From Pilatotrama ljubarskyi (lineage: Eukaryota; Basidiomycota; Agaricomycetes; Polyporales; Polyporaceae), in contig MU277682.1 of NCBI GenBank assembly GCA_022385805.1, positions 181,049-245,048 of the forward strand: DNA of 64,000 nucleotides, read 5' to 3'. The position numbers were made by a program, and so were the translations under genes. The notes below the pieces were generated by a model, which did no database searches, was not told the origin of the DNA, and saw only the letters and a list, made by a program, of their open reading frames with translations. Of the stretch, positions 1-11,600 are shown piece by piece (the stretch's first letter is position 1; each line of letters begins with the position of its first letter).

Positions 1-2926
1 GGCACGCGAGTCGAAGTATGGTCCGCGTGAAGAATAAGATTGGGCATCCGCTGGTTCTGCCGCCCACGAATCGTCAGGTAGTGCGAACGGGTCCCGGAGC
101 GGAGCGTCGGTGGAAGCCTCGGCGCGCCGTGGCCTCTGGCCAGAACGTTGCGAGGAACCGCTATGAGTACTGGAGATGTAGCTCTGGGTACTCTCAGCGC
201 GGGAGCGAATAGAGCTCCTGTCCTGCGAAGGAGGCGAGGGGTTTGCCTGTGAGGGTTCGGTAAGAGGGTTATTGCCGGAATAGTGCGTGGCAGGGCTGGA
301 GCTGTAGAAAGGGAGGCCAGTCCGAGGTCCGATGTGTGCATCACGCTCTTGCCCGGAAAGAGACGGTTGCCTTGAGTGGCGGGAAGACGCTGACGAACGT
401 GGGCTGTGGGTGTCACTCCGAGGCATAGGATCGGCGAGTTGCATGAGCGAGCTGTTGAGGTCTTCCAGATCCTCTAGCCCGGAGACGACCTGCCGAGAAC
501 TGTTCTCTCTCGAATTTAGGAGCAGACTGGAACCACGCCGGTCTCGCGAGCCATCGGATCGCATGGAGATGGAAGCGTTGTCGGTGACGACGTCCACGCT
601 TACAGGCCCACCGATGAAGCTGCTTGCGATCGATACTTGCTCCACGGACCGGAGACCTTCGGAACCCTGCGGAGAAGTGAAATTGTTGAGCTGGAGGGAG
701 AGGCTCGACCTTCGGCTCGGCTCATAAGTGCCACCCCAGGAAGTGGCAGGAGAAGGCTCAGGCACAGGTTCCTCCGGCACTTGGTTCTGAACCACCGGGC
801 GAGCAGTGATGGACTGTCCTGGTTCAGGCTGAGAGGCAACACCGAGGTCGAACAGGTCACGTCCGCTCCTCTGCGTAGAGCTCCGGTGAGCAGGTGGTCC
901 GGGATGAGAGGTCTCCGCTACGGCCGAGAGTCCTGGGCGGCTACTAGCAGGAAGGCCGGCAGCAGAACGTCCTGTGGCGTCTGGGTGGTTGCGAAACAGC
1001 GCGGACTCTTCCCTAGCGGTCGTGTACAAGGCCTCCTCGTCCTCCCGCTGGATGACGCTCGTGCTGGGGCCTGCCGCCGCAGACTGGGGGACACCAGTCA
1101 GCTGGAGAGGGTTGGGAGGTGGCGACGCGCCGTTGCGTGCGTTTCGCCACTCCTCGTCCACCTCGGACGGTTCCTTGGCGATTACGTACCCATAACGGCT
1201 CTCAGTTCCTCGGGCTCTAACAGGCATCTTCGAGGCCTGCTTCTCGGGGATCCAGCAGATCCCGTGCTGGGGCATGAAGGCCATGACGTATCCCTTCTTG
1301 TGCGCGGGACCAGGGCGCCAGCCCAGCGGCGAACGGCCAGAGACAGGACCATCCGGCGGGTCTACGCGTAGGCGAGCGGAGCGAGTCAGGTAGGGCACGC
1401 CGGCAGTCTGTAATTCGACTGCCTGTTGCAGCCCTTCACCGTTGACAGCTGGTGGTTGGCTGCCAGACGTAGTCGGGTGCCCACCGAGCGTCGAAGGGCC
1501 CGCTGCGCCTGCGAGAGGCTGACCAGCGGTCACGGGCGGAGGGAGGTAGATTGGTCTTGGGTTGTTGGGGTCGATGGGAGGGACGACGTAGTTCTTGTAA
1601 AGGGGTTCGTTCGCCAGTATCTCACGCAGGCCCTCTTCAGTACCGGCCCAAACGGCTGGCTCGCCACGGCGAGGACGGGGGTCGGGGTGGTCGTACGGCC
1701 AGTCGTCTCCCGCCCAGATGCTAAGGGAACGCACGGGCGCGTCAGAGGCGGAGGCTCGAGGAGTAGCTTCCGAGTCGACATCGGGGATACGCGGCGGCAG
1801 CACCTTGGCTGAAGGAGGGGCGCCAGGGACGATGAGGTGCGAACGTCGCCTGTTCTCTTGGCGCAGCTGTTCACCCGTACTCGTTACCTTGTACTTCGAT
1901 CGGCGTCCGTGGGCGGGTGGGGGATCGACGACTCGCACCGAAGTCGGACCCTGATTGGCCGGCATGTCGCGTGGCTGCGAGCTCATGGCCGTGACTGTGG
2001 CGACCGCCATTCTGCTGGGGACAACATTTTGGCCTGCGGCTGTATTGGTGTCGGTGACGCCTTGAGTTGCGGAGGGCAGGTTGGAGAGCTGGCGCGTCAG
2101 ACTCGCCACAAGCGGATGCTGCTCTGGAGGTCGAGGTAGGGGGTTATGGGACGGCTGGGTATAACGTCTGAGCTCTTCCTGGAGACGAGCATTTTCTGCA
2201 TGGAGAGCAGCGAGCTCCGCCTCTGTCTTCTCCTTGGCTTGCAGCATATTTCGTTCGACCACCATAGCCCATTCGATATCCTTGTTCTTCACTGTGACAT
2301 GTCGCTCGTGAGTCACGCGCAGCCTCTCCAATTCCTTCTTCATCTCGGCCTTTTCAAAAATCATCGACTTGTGCTGATGCAGGGCAGTAACTCCGAGAAC
2401 TAGGGGATGCGTCTGGGGGATTGCGGCGCAACAACCGTGAATATCGTCGAAATGCGCATGCATGGTGAGCTCGCGTGAACCGAGAAGAAACTCACCGAGG
2501 ACATGTCTGACTGTCGATTCGACTGTGCAAGCCAAGCGTTCACCTCCTCCACGAGTGCATTAATATCCTCCGGGTTCGCATCGTCAGTGAAAAGGGTCGC
2601 CATGCGCCTGAAGAGCTCATTTTCTTCCGCCATCGGTCCCGCTGGCCCAGATCCGTCTCCGTTGACCTTGTCGACGTGCAGCTTTTTGATGCGCTCGGGA
2701 TTGAAGCCCTTGCGGCAGAGCGGGCAGTTGGTCGGGCTCACCGACCGCAGGCAGCTTATAAATCGTATATCAGCGTGGAGACCTCCTCTCAGGTGCATCT
2801 TCCGGGAACCCACTCGAGGCAAAATATGTGACCGCACTGTATCGCATGTGGCGCTTTAGCGGGGGTGGACCAGGTGTATGGGTCGAGGCAGATGTCGCAC
2901 TGCGACGACGGGTGGACGAGCAGCAT
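1..2926 (-). CDS. RING-finger protein 1, putative E3 ubiquitin ligase (3' end off window)
   Basis: Exons 2926-2814, 2754-2496 and 2412-1; the frame is still open at base 1, so 928 codons are visible and the C-terminus is missing. The start is the ATG at 2924-2926, which gives the same MLxxHPxSQC opening as the paralogue at 6549-8642. A C3HC4 RING sits at residues 10-51 (C10, C13, C31, H33, C36, C39, C48, C51); the first intron (59 nt, phase 2) splits codon 38 inside it. A second intron (83 nt, phase 0) follows a short helical stretch. Next comes a charged coiled coil rich in Glu/Lys (about residues 130-190), then several hundred residues rich in Ser/Pro/Gly that look disordered. RING domains of this type usually recruit ubiquitin-charged E2 enzymes; ligase activity and substrate are inference. 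The last exon is at least 2.4 kb without an intron, unusual for this locus. No orthologue name is recognised. Confidence 0.8.
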
Positions 2927-3427
2927 CGCCTCGCCTCCCACCGCCTGCGCTACCGCACAGGCTGTACGACGGTTCTTGCAGAAAGCTTCAAGGGCAGAAG
3001 TGAGACGAAGAGAGAAATCTGGGAAATCCAAGAGTGGAGTTTTGAGTCAAGAGCCATCACGACGGCAGCGGCGCCCATTTGCGGAAGGTACTGCCTCCAG
3101 CCCTGCCTCCGAGCACAAGGCCGAAGAGGCGCCAGAAACGCAGCATGAGCTTACGGGTCAGAGGCTTGCGCCTGGGCTAGTCCAGATACCTATCAGGCGA
3201 TGCATGAGATATTGGGAGGATACTGCGGTAAATCAGCGTCAGTGAGAGGATGTGAAGGTCGACGACTCCATGGACGGCAGCGCGAACGGGTCAGAGGTGG
3301 GAGAGTAGATGAATATCCAGAGACTAGAATACACAAATCCTGAGGTACTAAAGGGCACGGCTAGCATACATGCGGTCGTAATATATTGGCTGGGCCAGAT
3401 GCCATAGCAGCGTCCGCCGTGAGTACC
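2927..3427. other. Intergenic: RING-1 promoter and SNARE downstream region
   Basis: Both flanking genes are on the minus strand, so this 501-base stretch holds the 5' flank of RING gene 1 and the 3' flank of the SNARE gene. No further coding exon could be supported. Confidence 0.5.
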
Positions 3428-4316
3428 TCACGACTTGGCCCCGCACTGGTTCAAACCTGCTCCGCAGAACTGAGCCATGAGAACCCATAGAAGCACCTGA
3501 GGTTCGAGAGGACGATCAGCGAAGAAACCCCAAATACGAACTGATGTACGTACCAGTGCCACGACCACACTGAGGGCGAGAATACGGGTATTCTTCCACC
3601 ACATGCTGCGCCGGACTGTCCTGGCGCCTCGCCGGAAGGCTGTGGCCTGGCTCGCCATGTTATCCGTCTTATCGACCAACAGCTCGATGCGCTCTCCTCT
3701 CGACAGGATCTGCTCAACATTCTGCACCATGATATCCTTCACCTGAGCGAGCTCAGCTTGTGCACGGGTGAGCTCATCTGTCGGTGGGCTTGTATTGTAC
3801 TGTGTCATAAGTTGCGCAATCACTGGCCCGAAGGTGCCTTGCAGGGCGTATGCGGGAGGATCGGATGTGGAGGATGAGGCTGAAGGTTGTGACATAAACT
3901 TTTGCTGCAATTCAGCGAGGAAGGTGAAGGGCATCCGTCTGCATGTCAGGACAAATTAGAGGCTGCGTATCTGTAAGGTACGGCATGTGGCTCACCTTCC
4001 GGCGGCATCGTCCGCCATTACGAGGTAGGTAAACCCGCCCTCGGATATGTAGTGGAACAGGTATTGCTCCCACACATAGGTCAGCTTGCTGTTGTTCGGG
4101 GGTATCTTTGAAAGGATTGTCTGCGTCGCTGACACAAAGTGTGAGCGTGAAGCAGCACATCTGCAAGAGGTTGCTCACCTTGAGAGAAATCACGCTGACC
4201 GGCCTGGTGCTCAGCGAGAATGGTCGAACCCTTTGCCACGAGGGCGTGTATCTTCCAAACCACATGTGTCAGAGTTGGAAGCCTGACCTGCAGGAGTGTG
4301 CACTCACCAGAGACAT
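3428..4316 (-). CDS. VAMP7/Nyv1-type R-SNARE with longin domain
   Basis: Exons 4316-4308, 4251-4179, 4128-3996, 3938-3554 and 3496-3428 give 222 residues; animal VAMP7 is 220. The first exon has only three codons. Residues 1-110 form a longin domain, with blocks SLIHALVAKG, SKIPPNNSKLTY and the FHYI-type strand in the right order. The SNARE motif follows, with the ionic-layer arginine in QILSRGERIELL, then a basic WWKN juxtamembrane patch and one C-terminal transmembrane helix. The protein should be tail-anchored in late endosome or vacuole membranes and pair with three Q-SNAREs for fusion (family knowledge). The last intron (3553-3497) is 57 nt and stop-free, so retaining it would lengthen the anchor region without a frameshift. 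The gene is divergent from Sec61-beta. Confidence 0.9.
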
Positions 4317-4557
4317 GGCGTATTAGCGCAGATGGGAGCAGAATAGTTGCGAGCGAGCTTCAGCAGGCGAATAAGCGCCGGTTGTCCGTCTTCCGTTACC
4401 AAGTGCGTCACCGTCACACCCTCTTCGGATTGTGACCTCCTGTGACCGGCCCGCCATCTCCACACGTCACGGCCACCGCAATACTCCACGTGGCCTGGGG
4501 TGGACTCGTGCTCACAGGCTTTGCCAGCACACGTCCATCTCCCAACTCGCCGCCGCC
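4317..4557. promoter_or_regulatory. Shared divergent promoter, R-SNARE / Sec61-beta
   Basis: Only 241 bases separate the two start codons, which point away from each other, so both promoters and 5' leaders must lie here. The sequence just before the Sec61-beta start is gccgccATGg, a strong Kozak-like context. No TATA box was seen. Confidence 0.6.
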
Positions 4558-4560
4558 ATG
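4558..4560 (+). other. ATG-only first coding exon of Sec61-beta
   Basis: The start codon is followed at once by gtatgt; the intron runs 4561-4628 (68 nt) with a gctgac branch site and caatag acceptor. Confidence 0.8.
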
Positions 4561-5067
4561 GTATGTCGTCGAACAAACGTCGAAACATAGACGAAACGAG
4601 GTTGTGGACGCTGACATTAAGCCAATAGTCTGACTCCGACTCCTCCCGCCCGAATGGCCGCCCCTCCAGCGCTGTCGCGAAGCCTCCGGGTGCTCAGATT
4701 CGGTATGCAGGCAACCTCTGTCATTTCTGTTCGTGTATTCACGCCGTCTTGCTGCCTTGCTTCAACCCTCCACCAGTCGGCGTGCGGCTGGCTCGCAGGC
4801 ATCGAGACCCAACTCTACACGCGCGGCTGGTGCCGGCGGTTCATCCAACACCATGCTGAAGCTGTACACGGACGACTCACCAGGACTCCGAGTGTGAGTA
4901 CCCTCCATCAGCTCCCCTTTCATGGCTCGTACCCTTGGACGTAGCTAAGACGAACCGCTACATTTCACAGCGACCCCTTCATCGTCCTCGTCCTCTCTCT
5001 CTCGTTCATTGCCTCCATCTTCTTCCTCCACATCTCCGCCAAGATCATCCGCGCGTTCACCAAGTGA
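4558..5067 (+). CDS. Sec61 translocon beta subunit (Sbh1/Sec61B)
   Basis: Exons 4558-4560, 4629-4702, 4777-4893 and 4971-5067 encode 96 residues. The first exon is the ATG alone; the reading frame that gives a Sec61-beta N-terminus (residues 2-51, Ser/Pro/Arg-rich) has no ATG of its own and joins cleanly to an acceptor at 4628. The family signature MLKLYTDDSPGLRVDPF spans residues 52-68, followed by one transmembrane helix (about 69-88) and a short basic tail. This is the tail-anchored beta subunit of the ER protein-conducting channel. An ATG at 4654 opens a different frame that does not reach the conserved part, so it was rejected as the start. Confidence 0.93.
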
Positions 5068-6548
5068 GGTAACGGCTCTAGGCACGCAGCTAGCATACCT
5101 TGGGTCGAGGGTCGAGTCGGTTTCTCTTTGTGTGCTCACGGACTGGAATGGCGGCCTCGTCTTCGGCTGTATTCGCCAGCACATCGCGAGGGGGACACCC
5201 GGTGCGACGCCTCCGTTGTATCAAAACTGGTGCTCGTAGGAGCTTCGCATACTACTTATCTTATTCAGTCGCTGTCCTAAACTCTATTCCCCCGGCGTGC
5301 AAGCGCTTCCGGCCGGCGTGGCCTCGAGTCGTGAAAGAACTCGAGGTTTGCCATCTATACGCTTCCGGCGTGGAATGCTCCTGCGTGGCCTGTCGCTGAA
5401 TCTCCGGATCCTCGCCTACCCGCTGCGGTTCCCGACAAAGCAAGCGTTCAGCCAGCCAAAGTACCGCAGTCTCCAGACTGACGGACTTCCCGCCTGTGTC
5501 ACCCGGAGTGCCGTTCTTTTGCGACACGTTGAGGGCTATTCCTCTGCGTTATGTCCGCGAATGGCTCGGGCTCAATTGCGTTCATTAAATCCTCATGGTG
5601 CTGCGCGCGTTCTGCAAAACCCATTTCCCAGCCTCCTGTGCGCTCCGTCAACAGTGCATTCGATCCGGCGACGTGAAGTTCCAGTATGAAGCCTGATGGG
5701 ACCCCCTGGGCAGCGGATGCCAGAAAGCAGCTCCGTCGCCGACGACTTCCCTACCCATTGCAACATGGGCTTGCCAGAAAGTGTCAAATAGCGCTCTGCT
5801 GGCAGGGTTCGTCGGTCTGGACGCCTTGAGGCTCAGGGAATATGGGGGAAAGTAATGCCGTGCGCAACGTCGCTCCCGCCGTCGACTTCGGTCCGTGACA
5901 TCTGTTCCCGGGAAGCTTTGAAGGTTCAATATCGACCTGCAGGGTGAGCCTCCAGCACCCGTCTATCCGGGAATCAGCCAGCTGTACGCGCACGCGAGAC
6001 CTTCGGATGCAGGATGACATGGAAGACGATGTTGGTATCACATAGCCCGAAGGTCTTGTTCGAGCACAGTACTAGTACAGGGGGAGCAAGACCCATTAAT
6101 GGGAGAGCGGAACGGAGAGAGCGGGTGAGAGCCAGAAGTCCAAGGCAAGTAGAAGACAAGGACATGAACACTCCGAGGGATCTCGAAGCGCGGCGGAGGA
6201 GAGGAGAATGCGACGGATGGTGAGAAGAGGGGGAGGACGGGGGTGGCATATGCGTATAGATAGGATATATTAACCACGCGGGCTCCGTCGAGGGCCTCCG
6301 CTACGTGGGTGTAAATGCGTTATTGCTGGATTCCGCGGAGAAGAGCTACGTCGAGGCCTGCGAGACGCCCCTTTCTGCGGGGAAAAGGACCTTGGATAAC
6401 TTACAACGAATGCGAGACACGAGGACGGAAGGCCGCAGCGCGCGTCCGGCGGGATGCGCATGCGCAAGCCAGGGACCGAGCGCTCGGATTTTCACGCTTG
6501 CGTGCCCGCTAAGGCGTGCTGCTGGAGCGCGGTGGCAGAGGAGAAGGA
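5068..6548. other. Convergent intergenic region
   Basis: This 1.48 kb lies between the 3' ends of Sec61-beta and RING gene 2. Frames of 60-130 codons occur on both strands, but none has a recognisable domain or flanking splice signals, so I call no gene here. Confidence 0.45.
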
Positions 6549-8642
6549 CTATGAGACGCGCTGGGCCTCCTGCATCGCGCGCATGCTGCGGGTGAGACCC
6601 GACTGGTAGGTGCCGGCAGGTGCCATGCCCATGGCGGCAGACTTGCCCTTGGACAGTGACGCGGTGTCCGTGGACTGCCGCCGAGGCTGCGTTGGCCTTG
6701 CGGGCGATGGTGCCGGAGAGGGCAGCGGAGCGGCGTAGATCTGGTGCAGAAGGGGCGCAGTGTCTCCGTCACGCGTCGGAGTCGCATGACTGAGAGACGA
6801 GGTAGCCGGAGTCCCTGGCGCCGGGGTGACAGACGCGTTCGAGGAGGCCCGGGTACGCTGCTGATGCTGGAACGCTGCAACACTCGCAGAACAGACAGGT
6901 CGCTGCAGGAGCGGTTGCTTCTGGGAGAGAGCAGCCTGCTCCTTCTCCAGAGACGAAAGAGATTGTGAGTGTGAAGTGCTCGAGACCGGGGACGGGGTAC
7001 GCGTGGAAGACAAACCGCTCGGCGCTAGGGGGCGGGCGCGGTCAGAAGTCGTCTCCGATAAGGTGGGCTTCCGAGACAAGCTGGCACCTGGGGAGGATCC
7101 AGGATCGCCGAGGACGTCCCTCAGCTGCGCTAGTCGCATCTGACGTTCTTGCTGTTCCTTCATCTCAGGGGTGACAACCACAGGCGACGTGCGAATGGAC
7201 TCGGCCGTACGGAGGCCAAGCGCATTCTCGGGGACACGCCCTAGAGAGCTGGAGACGAACTCTACTGGCCGCGAGTACTGCACATTCGGCGAAGAGGAAA
7301 CACTCGCCATATGAACGTCGAGTGTGCTCCGCGGGACGGAGATGGACATCGCATCCGGGTCCAAGTTGGACGAGTGGCTCCGCGTGCGGTACTCGGGACG
7401 ACGCTGGATCGGGATCGCATGGGAGGGTGAGAGGCGGTCGCTTCTGTGGCTCCTGTCGTCATCGTCGGCCTCGTCGATATCGTCCGTGAGCGGCTGGAAG
7501 GTCATCAGGCCAGAAGGAAGATCAGGAATAGGCTGAGTGGAGGGCACCGGGGACAGCTGGAAGAAGTTGTCCTTGCCGACAATCTGGACCTTCACCGCGC
7601 CTGCGGAGTCAGGGCTATCCTTGAGGATGGCAATCGGCTCTGCCTTCGCGCTGTTGATTTCGTGGAGGTAGAAGTGACGAGCCTCGATCGAGCGTGGCAG
7701 GGGCGGGAGAGGATTGCCTTTGAGTTCCTTGAGCTCCTCCGAGAGCCGAAGGCACTGAGCCGCGCAGTCGTCGTACTAGAAGCAAGTGGCATGAGCTCAG
7801 CTGAACTGGTCGAAGCCATGAAAAGCATAATCGCATACTTTGCTGTGATGAAGCGATGTTAGCTGATGGTACGGCAAGCAAGAGCATGGCTCGCTTACGC
7901 TTTCAGAGTCTCGCATTCGCTCAGGAGGCGTGCGTTCTCTTCCTTCAGATTTCTCTCGATCGACAGGAAGAGTTCTCGGTCCTGGAGGCTGTTTTTCTCG
8001 AGGTCTGCGTACTTCACAGCTGCGTCCTCGCGTTCCTTTTTGACCTGTGCCTCGAGGTCGGAGCGAAGTTGCTCGGATACTGCAAGCTGCTGCTTCCCAA
8101 CGAAGAAACGGTACAACAACGTGTAAGTGGCACGCAGATCCGCATGCTGGTTGATGGTCAGACAAAGACCCGCAATGAGTGGCGGATGAACGAACATCGT
8201 CTGGGCCCTGGGTACTGAGCCAAGGTTTGAGCTCCGACTGCACTTCATACAGGTCGGATGCAGTCGCACCGCATCTGATCATGCGGGTGAGCTGTGTTTG
8301 GAACTGACGAGCACGGTCTGCAGCGTCCAGATCTGGCGGGCAGAGTTGTGGCGTAGCTGGAGGCAAGGTCGCCTTATCGACGTGCAGCCTCCGGACTTCG
8401 AGTTCGTGGAATGGGGTGCGACAAAGAGGGCAGCTCGGTCGGATTAACGACTGCAAACACCTGCGTACGGAAGGGGAGCCACACGACACCCGTCAGCCTA
8501 ACATGAACAGCATCAGAGCTGTGACGATGTTCACGTACCTCTGACAAAAGACATGGCCGCAGGAGATGGCGTAGGGTTCTCGAGTGGTAGTGTAGTTGTC
8601 GAGACAGACATCGCACTGGGAGTTTGGGTGAAGGACGAGCAT
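6549..8642 (-). CDS. RING-finger protein 2, paralogue of RING protein 1
   Basis: Exons 8642-8539, 8460-8196, 8146-7899, 7842-7839 and 7775-6549 give 615 residues ending at TAG 6551-6549. A C3HC4 RING is at residues 10-48 (C10, C13, C28, H30, C33, C36, C45, C48). It opens with the same MLxxHPxSQCDxCLD block as RING protein 1, and shares an RRLHVDK-type block just after the RING. The first two introns (78 and 49 nt) have the same phases (2 then 0) as in the paralogue. A coiled coil follows, with heptads through ERNLKEENARL and LRLSEELKEL, then a roughly 350-residue Ser/Thr/Pro-rich tail that is probably disordered. The coil is only continuous if a 4-nt exon is included. Ubiquitin ligase activity is inferred from the RING. 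No orthologue name is recognised. Confidence 0.82.
7839..7842 (-). other. Putative 4-nt microexon in RING gene 2
   Basis: The donor at 7898 leaves phase 2, and the next clear coding frame starts at 7775 in phase 0. Inserting CAAA, bounded by cacag and gtatgc, restores the frame and adds one Lys to an unbroken coiled coil. Flanking introns are 56 and 63 nt. Confidence 0.6.
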
Positions 8643-11600
8643 GATCAACAAGGGGGCGAGACCAGGTCGGGCACGGGGGGCGAAGGAAGAAGGAGGAGAC
8701 GGGCAGGGGGATAATAAGGTGGCAGGAAGCCGGTCGCCTAGCGCACATCGCGTGCCGGCTAGACCATGTACAAACAGGACGGGATGGACGTGCTGAGCTC
8801 GACGTTTAAGCACGAGGGCGCCGGACGATCGGGCTTCATCTCATGTCGCCAGAGTCGCATCCGTTCCGCATCGACATCAAGGTGACGAACCTATTTCAGA
8901 ATATCGTTACCGAACAGCTGGTGCGCTATCGGAACGAATGGTGCCGGGAATATCGAGGTGGAGGAAGTGACCTTTCGATAAGAGACGGAACTTGAATGAA
9001 AGCCTTCCCAGACGCTATTCACCCACAGGAACCATCGGAGGAGCCATCCAGACGCTGTTGAGTTCCCCGGAACAAGACAAGTCTCGGTGGAGAGCGTTCA
9101 TGAAGCAGGTGATCGGCTTCCGGATCGAGCTCCTTGGGCCTTGTGAGCCTCGTGTCCAGCGGCGTGCACCGGAGGTGAAATGTCTGTGAAAGTCAAGAGA
9201 ATGACGAGATATGCCACCCGTACCTGCTTGCGCAATGGCGCACACGGTGTCCTTGACGTGTCGCATTGTCAACCATTGGCGGGGGTCAGCGAATGGCACA
9301 TATCACCCGCACAATGTTGGCCCAGGGCGCCTTCACTGTTCTACCCCGTGGCACAGGCGCGTCCCGTCAGCGCTATGCTAGACGTCAACGCGCTTCAACG
9401 GGCTGCAAAATGTGGGTGACCGTGAAAGGGTCATTGAACTCAGCCTCGCTGCAACAAATGAGACGGACACAACTCCAGTGGTATTTACTATCAGGGTATT
9501 ACCGGCCCGTGTGTATATCCTCCCATGTTTTGGGAAGAGTCCGGGAAGTTAGCCCGGAAGCGCGCACGTGTACGAGAAGCCTCCACCCACGAAAGTACTG
9601 AGCAGAGAACACAGAACGGAGGACCGGACAGAGGCGAGCAAGGAACTTACGTCTCCACGAATAGCAAGAATGGCCGTGAAACAGCCCAGGTACTGTTGGA
9701 GCCATTGCCTGCTCCAGTGGGCCCAAGTCACTCCAGCAGCGAGACCATATGGCCCGAGGCCCTTCTGGCGTCAGGTCTGGTGGGACGAAGCGCACGTTCG
9801 CTCGCTGCATCTGCAGCTGGCGCACACAACGCAGGAAGTGCTGTAGCAGAGTGCGTGACTAGCCGTGTCGTCACCGCAGTGCGTAGAAGGCCCGGGGTTC
9901 AAGAACTCAACTGGATCATATCTGCCGACGGGAGGCTCAGAAGCCCGGACGGCCTCAGCTGAAGATAATGCAGCTCTTCCGAGGGAGGGTGCCCTCATCG
10001 TTAAGAAGAGAAGGAAGGCAGTCTTCATACAGTTGATCCGAATGCGAGGACGAAGTGATATCGATGCTAACGACGAGCAAGCGTCTCCACGAACAGCACC
10101 TCCGAGTGTGAACGCACTTGGTCCGCTATCAAGTTATAACCTGGTGCCTTGCCTCCATATGATCTCAGGCACCCTCATACAATCAGTAACAGCGACCGTC
10201 ACAGTTGGAGAGAAATGGGAGAAACAAGTCAAGGCGCGCATGCTGCATGAACGCCACAAAGTTCGACGTGATGTCACGCATCACGTGCCCGAGTGCACGC
10301 CGAGTGTCGCTTTAGTATGCCCGCCTGGAAGTTGGAGGAACACAATACCACCACTGTACTTTGCAGTCAGTGTGAGCCCGAGCTGTAATCTGAGGGAAGA
10401 ACACGTCCCAGAGATCGATGGTCTGAGAAAGACCATGTGAAATCAGGTGGTCCCGTTTCTTTGGGCTGTATGGCGTAGCTACTTACTGATGATGTTGCTT
10501 GTCACTGCAGCGTTGTAGTATGTATACCGGGACTCAGACATGCCACACAGGACGCTAGTATGGAACTTCAAGACCAGTGCAAGCCTTTCGCACTTATACC
10601 GGAGGCCCAGGGTGAGTCCAAGCGTTTGGTCGATATCAATGCTCAGCTGCACCGGGGTCCGAAGCATCAGTGGCCCCCGGAGTCCGAGGAGACCAACTGC
10701 CTCGATGATGTGAAGGAGCCGCAACGTATTAGAGGCCGAGGAGTAATCTGTGGTTTCCAAAGTGAGTAGAGCTTTCGCGCCTTCTGACGGTATAGGCAGC
10801 TATCGGGCGGTCATCGGACAAACCGAGCACGATACCGATTCCTATCCTGCAGAGTGCCAAGTAGCATTTCCACCGCGTACCCGTGCGAATTTGCCGCCAC
10901 AATCAAGTAACTGCTGCAGACTGTTCGAGCTCTCCGGTATGATCTATGTCCTCGATCTGATAAGACTCGAGACCACTCTGTCCAGCTGGAGGTCATCGAT
11001 GACGTTCCGGAAGCAAGTACACCAGGTCAAGACATTCGACCGGTGCGGTATTGCGGTCCGATTCTTGCTATTCCAGCACGCGTATTTTGTGGCGTCGACC
11101 TTGACCTTGAGGTACGCGCAAGCCGAGCCCGCCTCTGGAGCAGCGGCGGCAGTTGGCCCACTCTGATAACGGAGTGACCGTCCGCAGGACATCCCAGCAC
11201 CCAGCAGGTCTTCTGCCTGGAGGTGGAGAAGGTCTTCTCGATCACAGACTCCTCCCGACTTGATGGGCGGCCGCGGTACAGGGTCTCACCTGCCTTTCAG
11301 TATCCGCCGAACCAGGCAGGACCGCCCGATCGAGGCGAACCAACCAGCCTACAGCACGTCACGGGTACTTGTTGGCCCGTTCACCGACCTCCTCTCTTCC
11401 TCGAGTCCGGAGCGGGACAAGCCGTGGTTACGACTACGGTTCAGGCCTCCGGCAGTGGGCGTGGTGACGATGCGCACGTAGTGGGCAGGCATTCTGACTG
11501 TGCCCGCCGCCCATCTCACGCAGGCCTGCGGGATCGGCGACTGCATAACGCTGGACGTGCAGCACCGAAGCTCCCGAAACCCTCCACGATATCAGAGCGC

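Noticed and set aside
4654..4944. ATG 4654 as a start for Sec61-beta
   Set aside because: It opens a different frame that cannot join the conserved C-terminal exons in phase.
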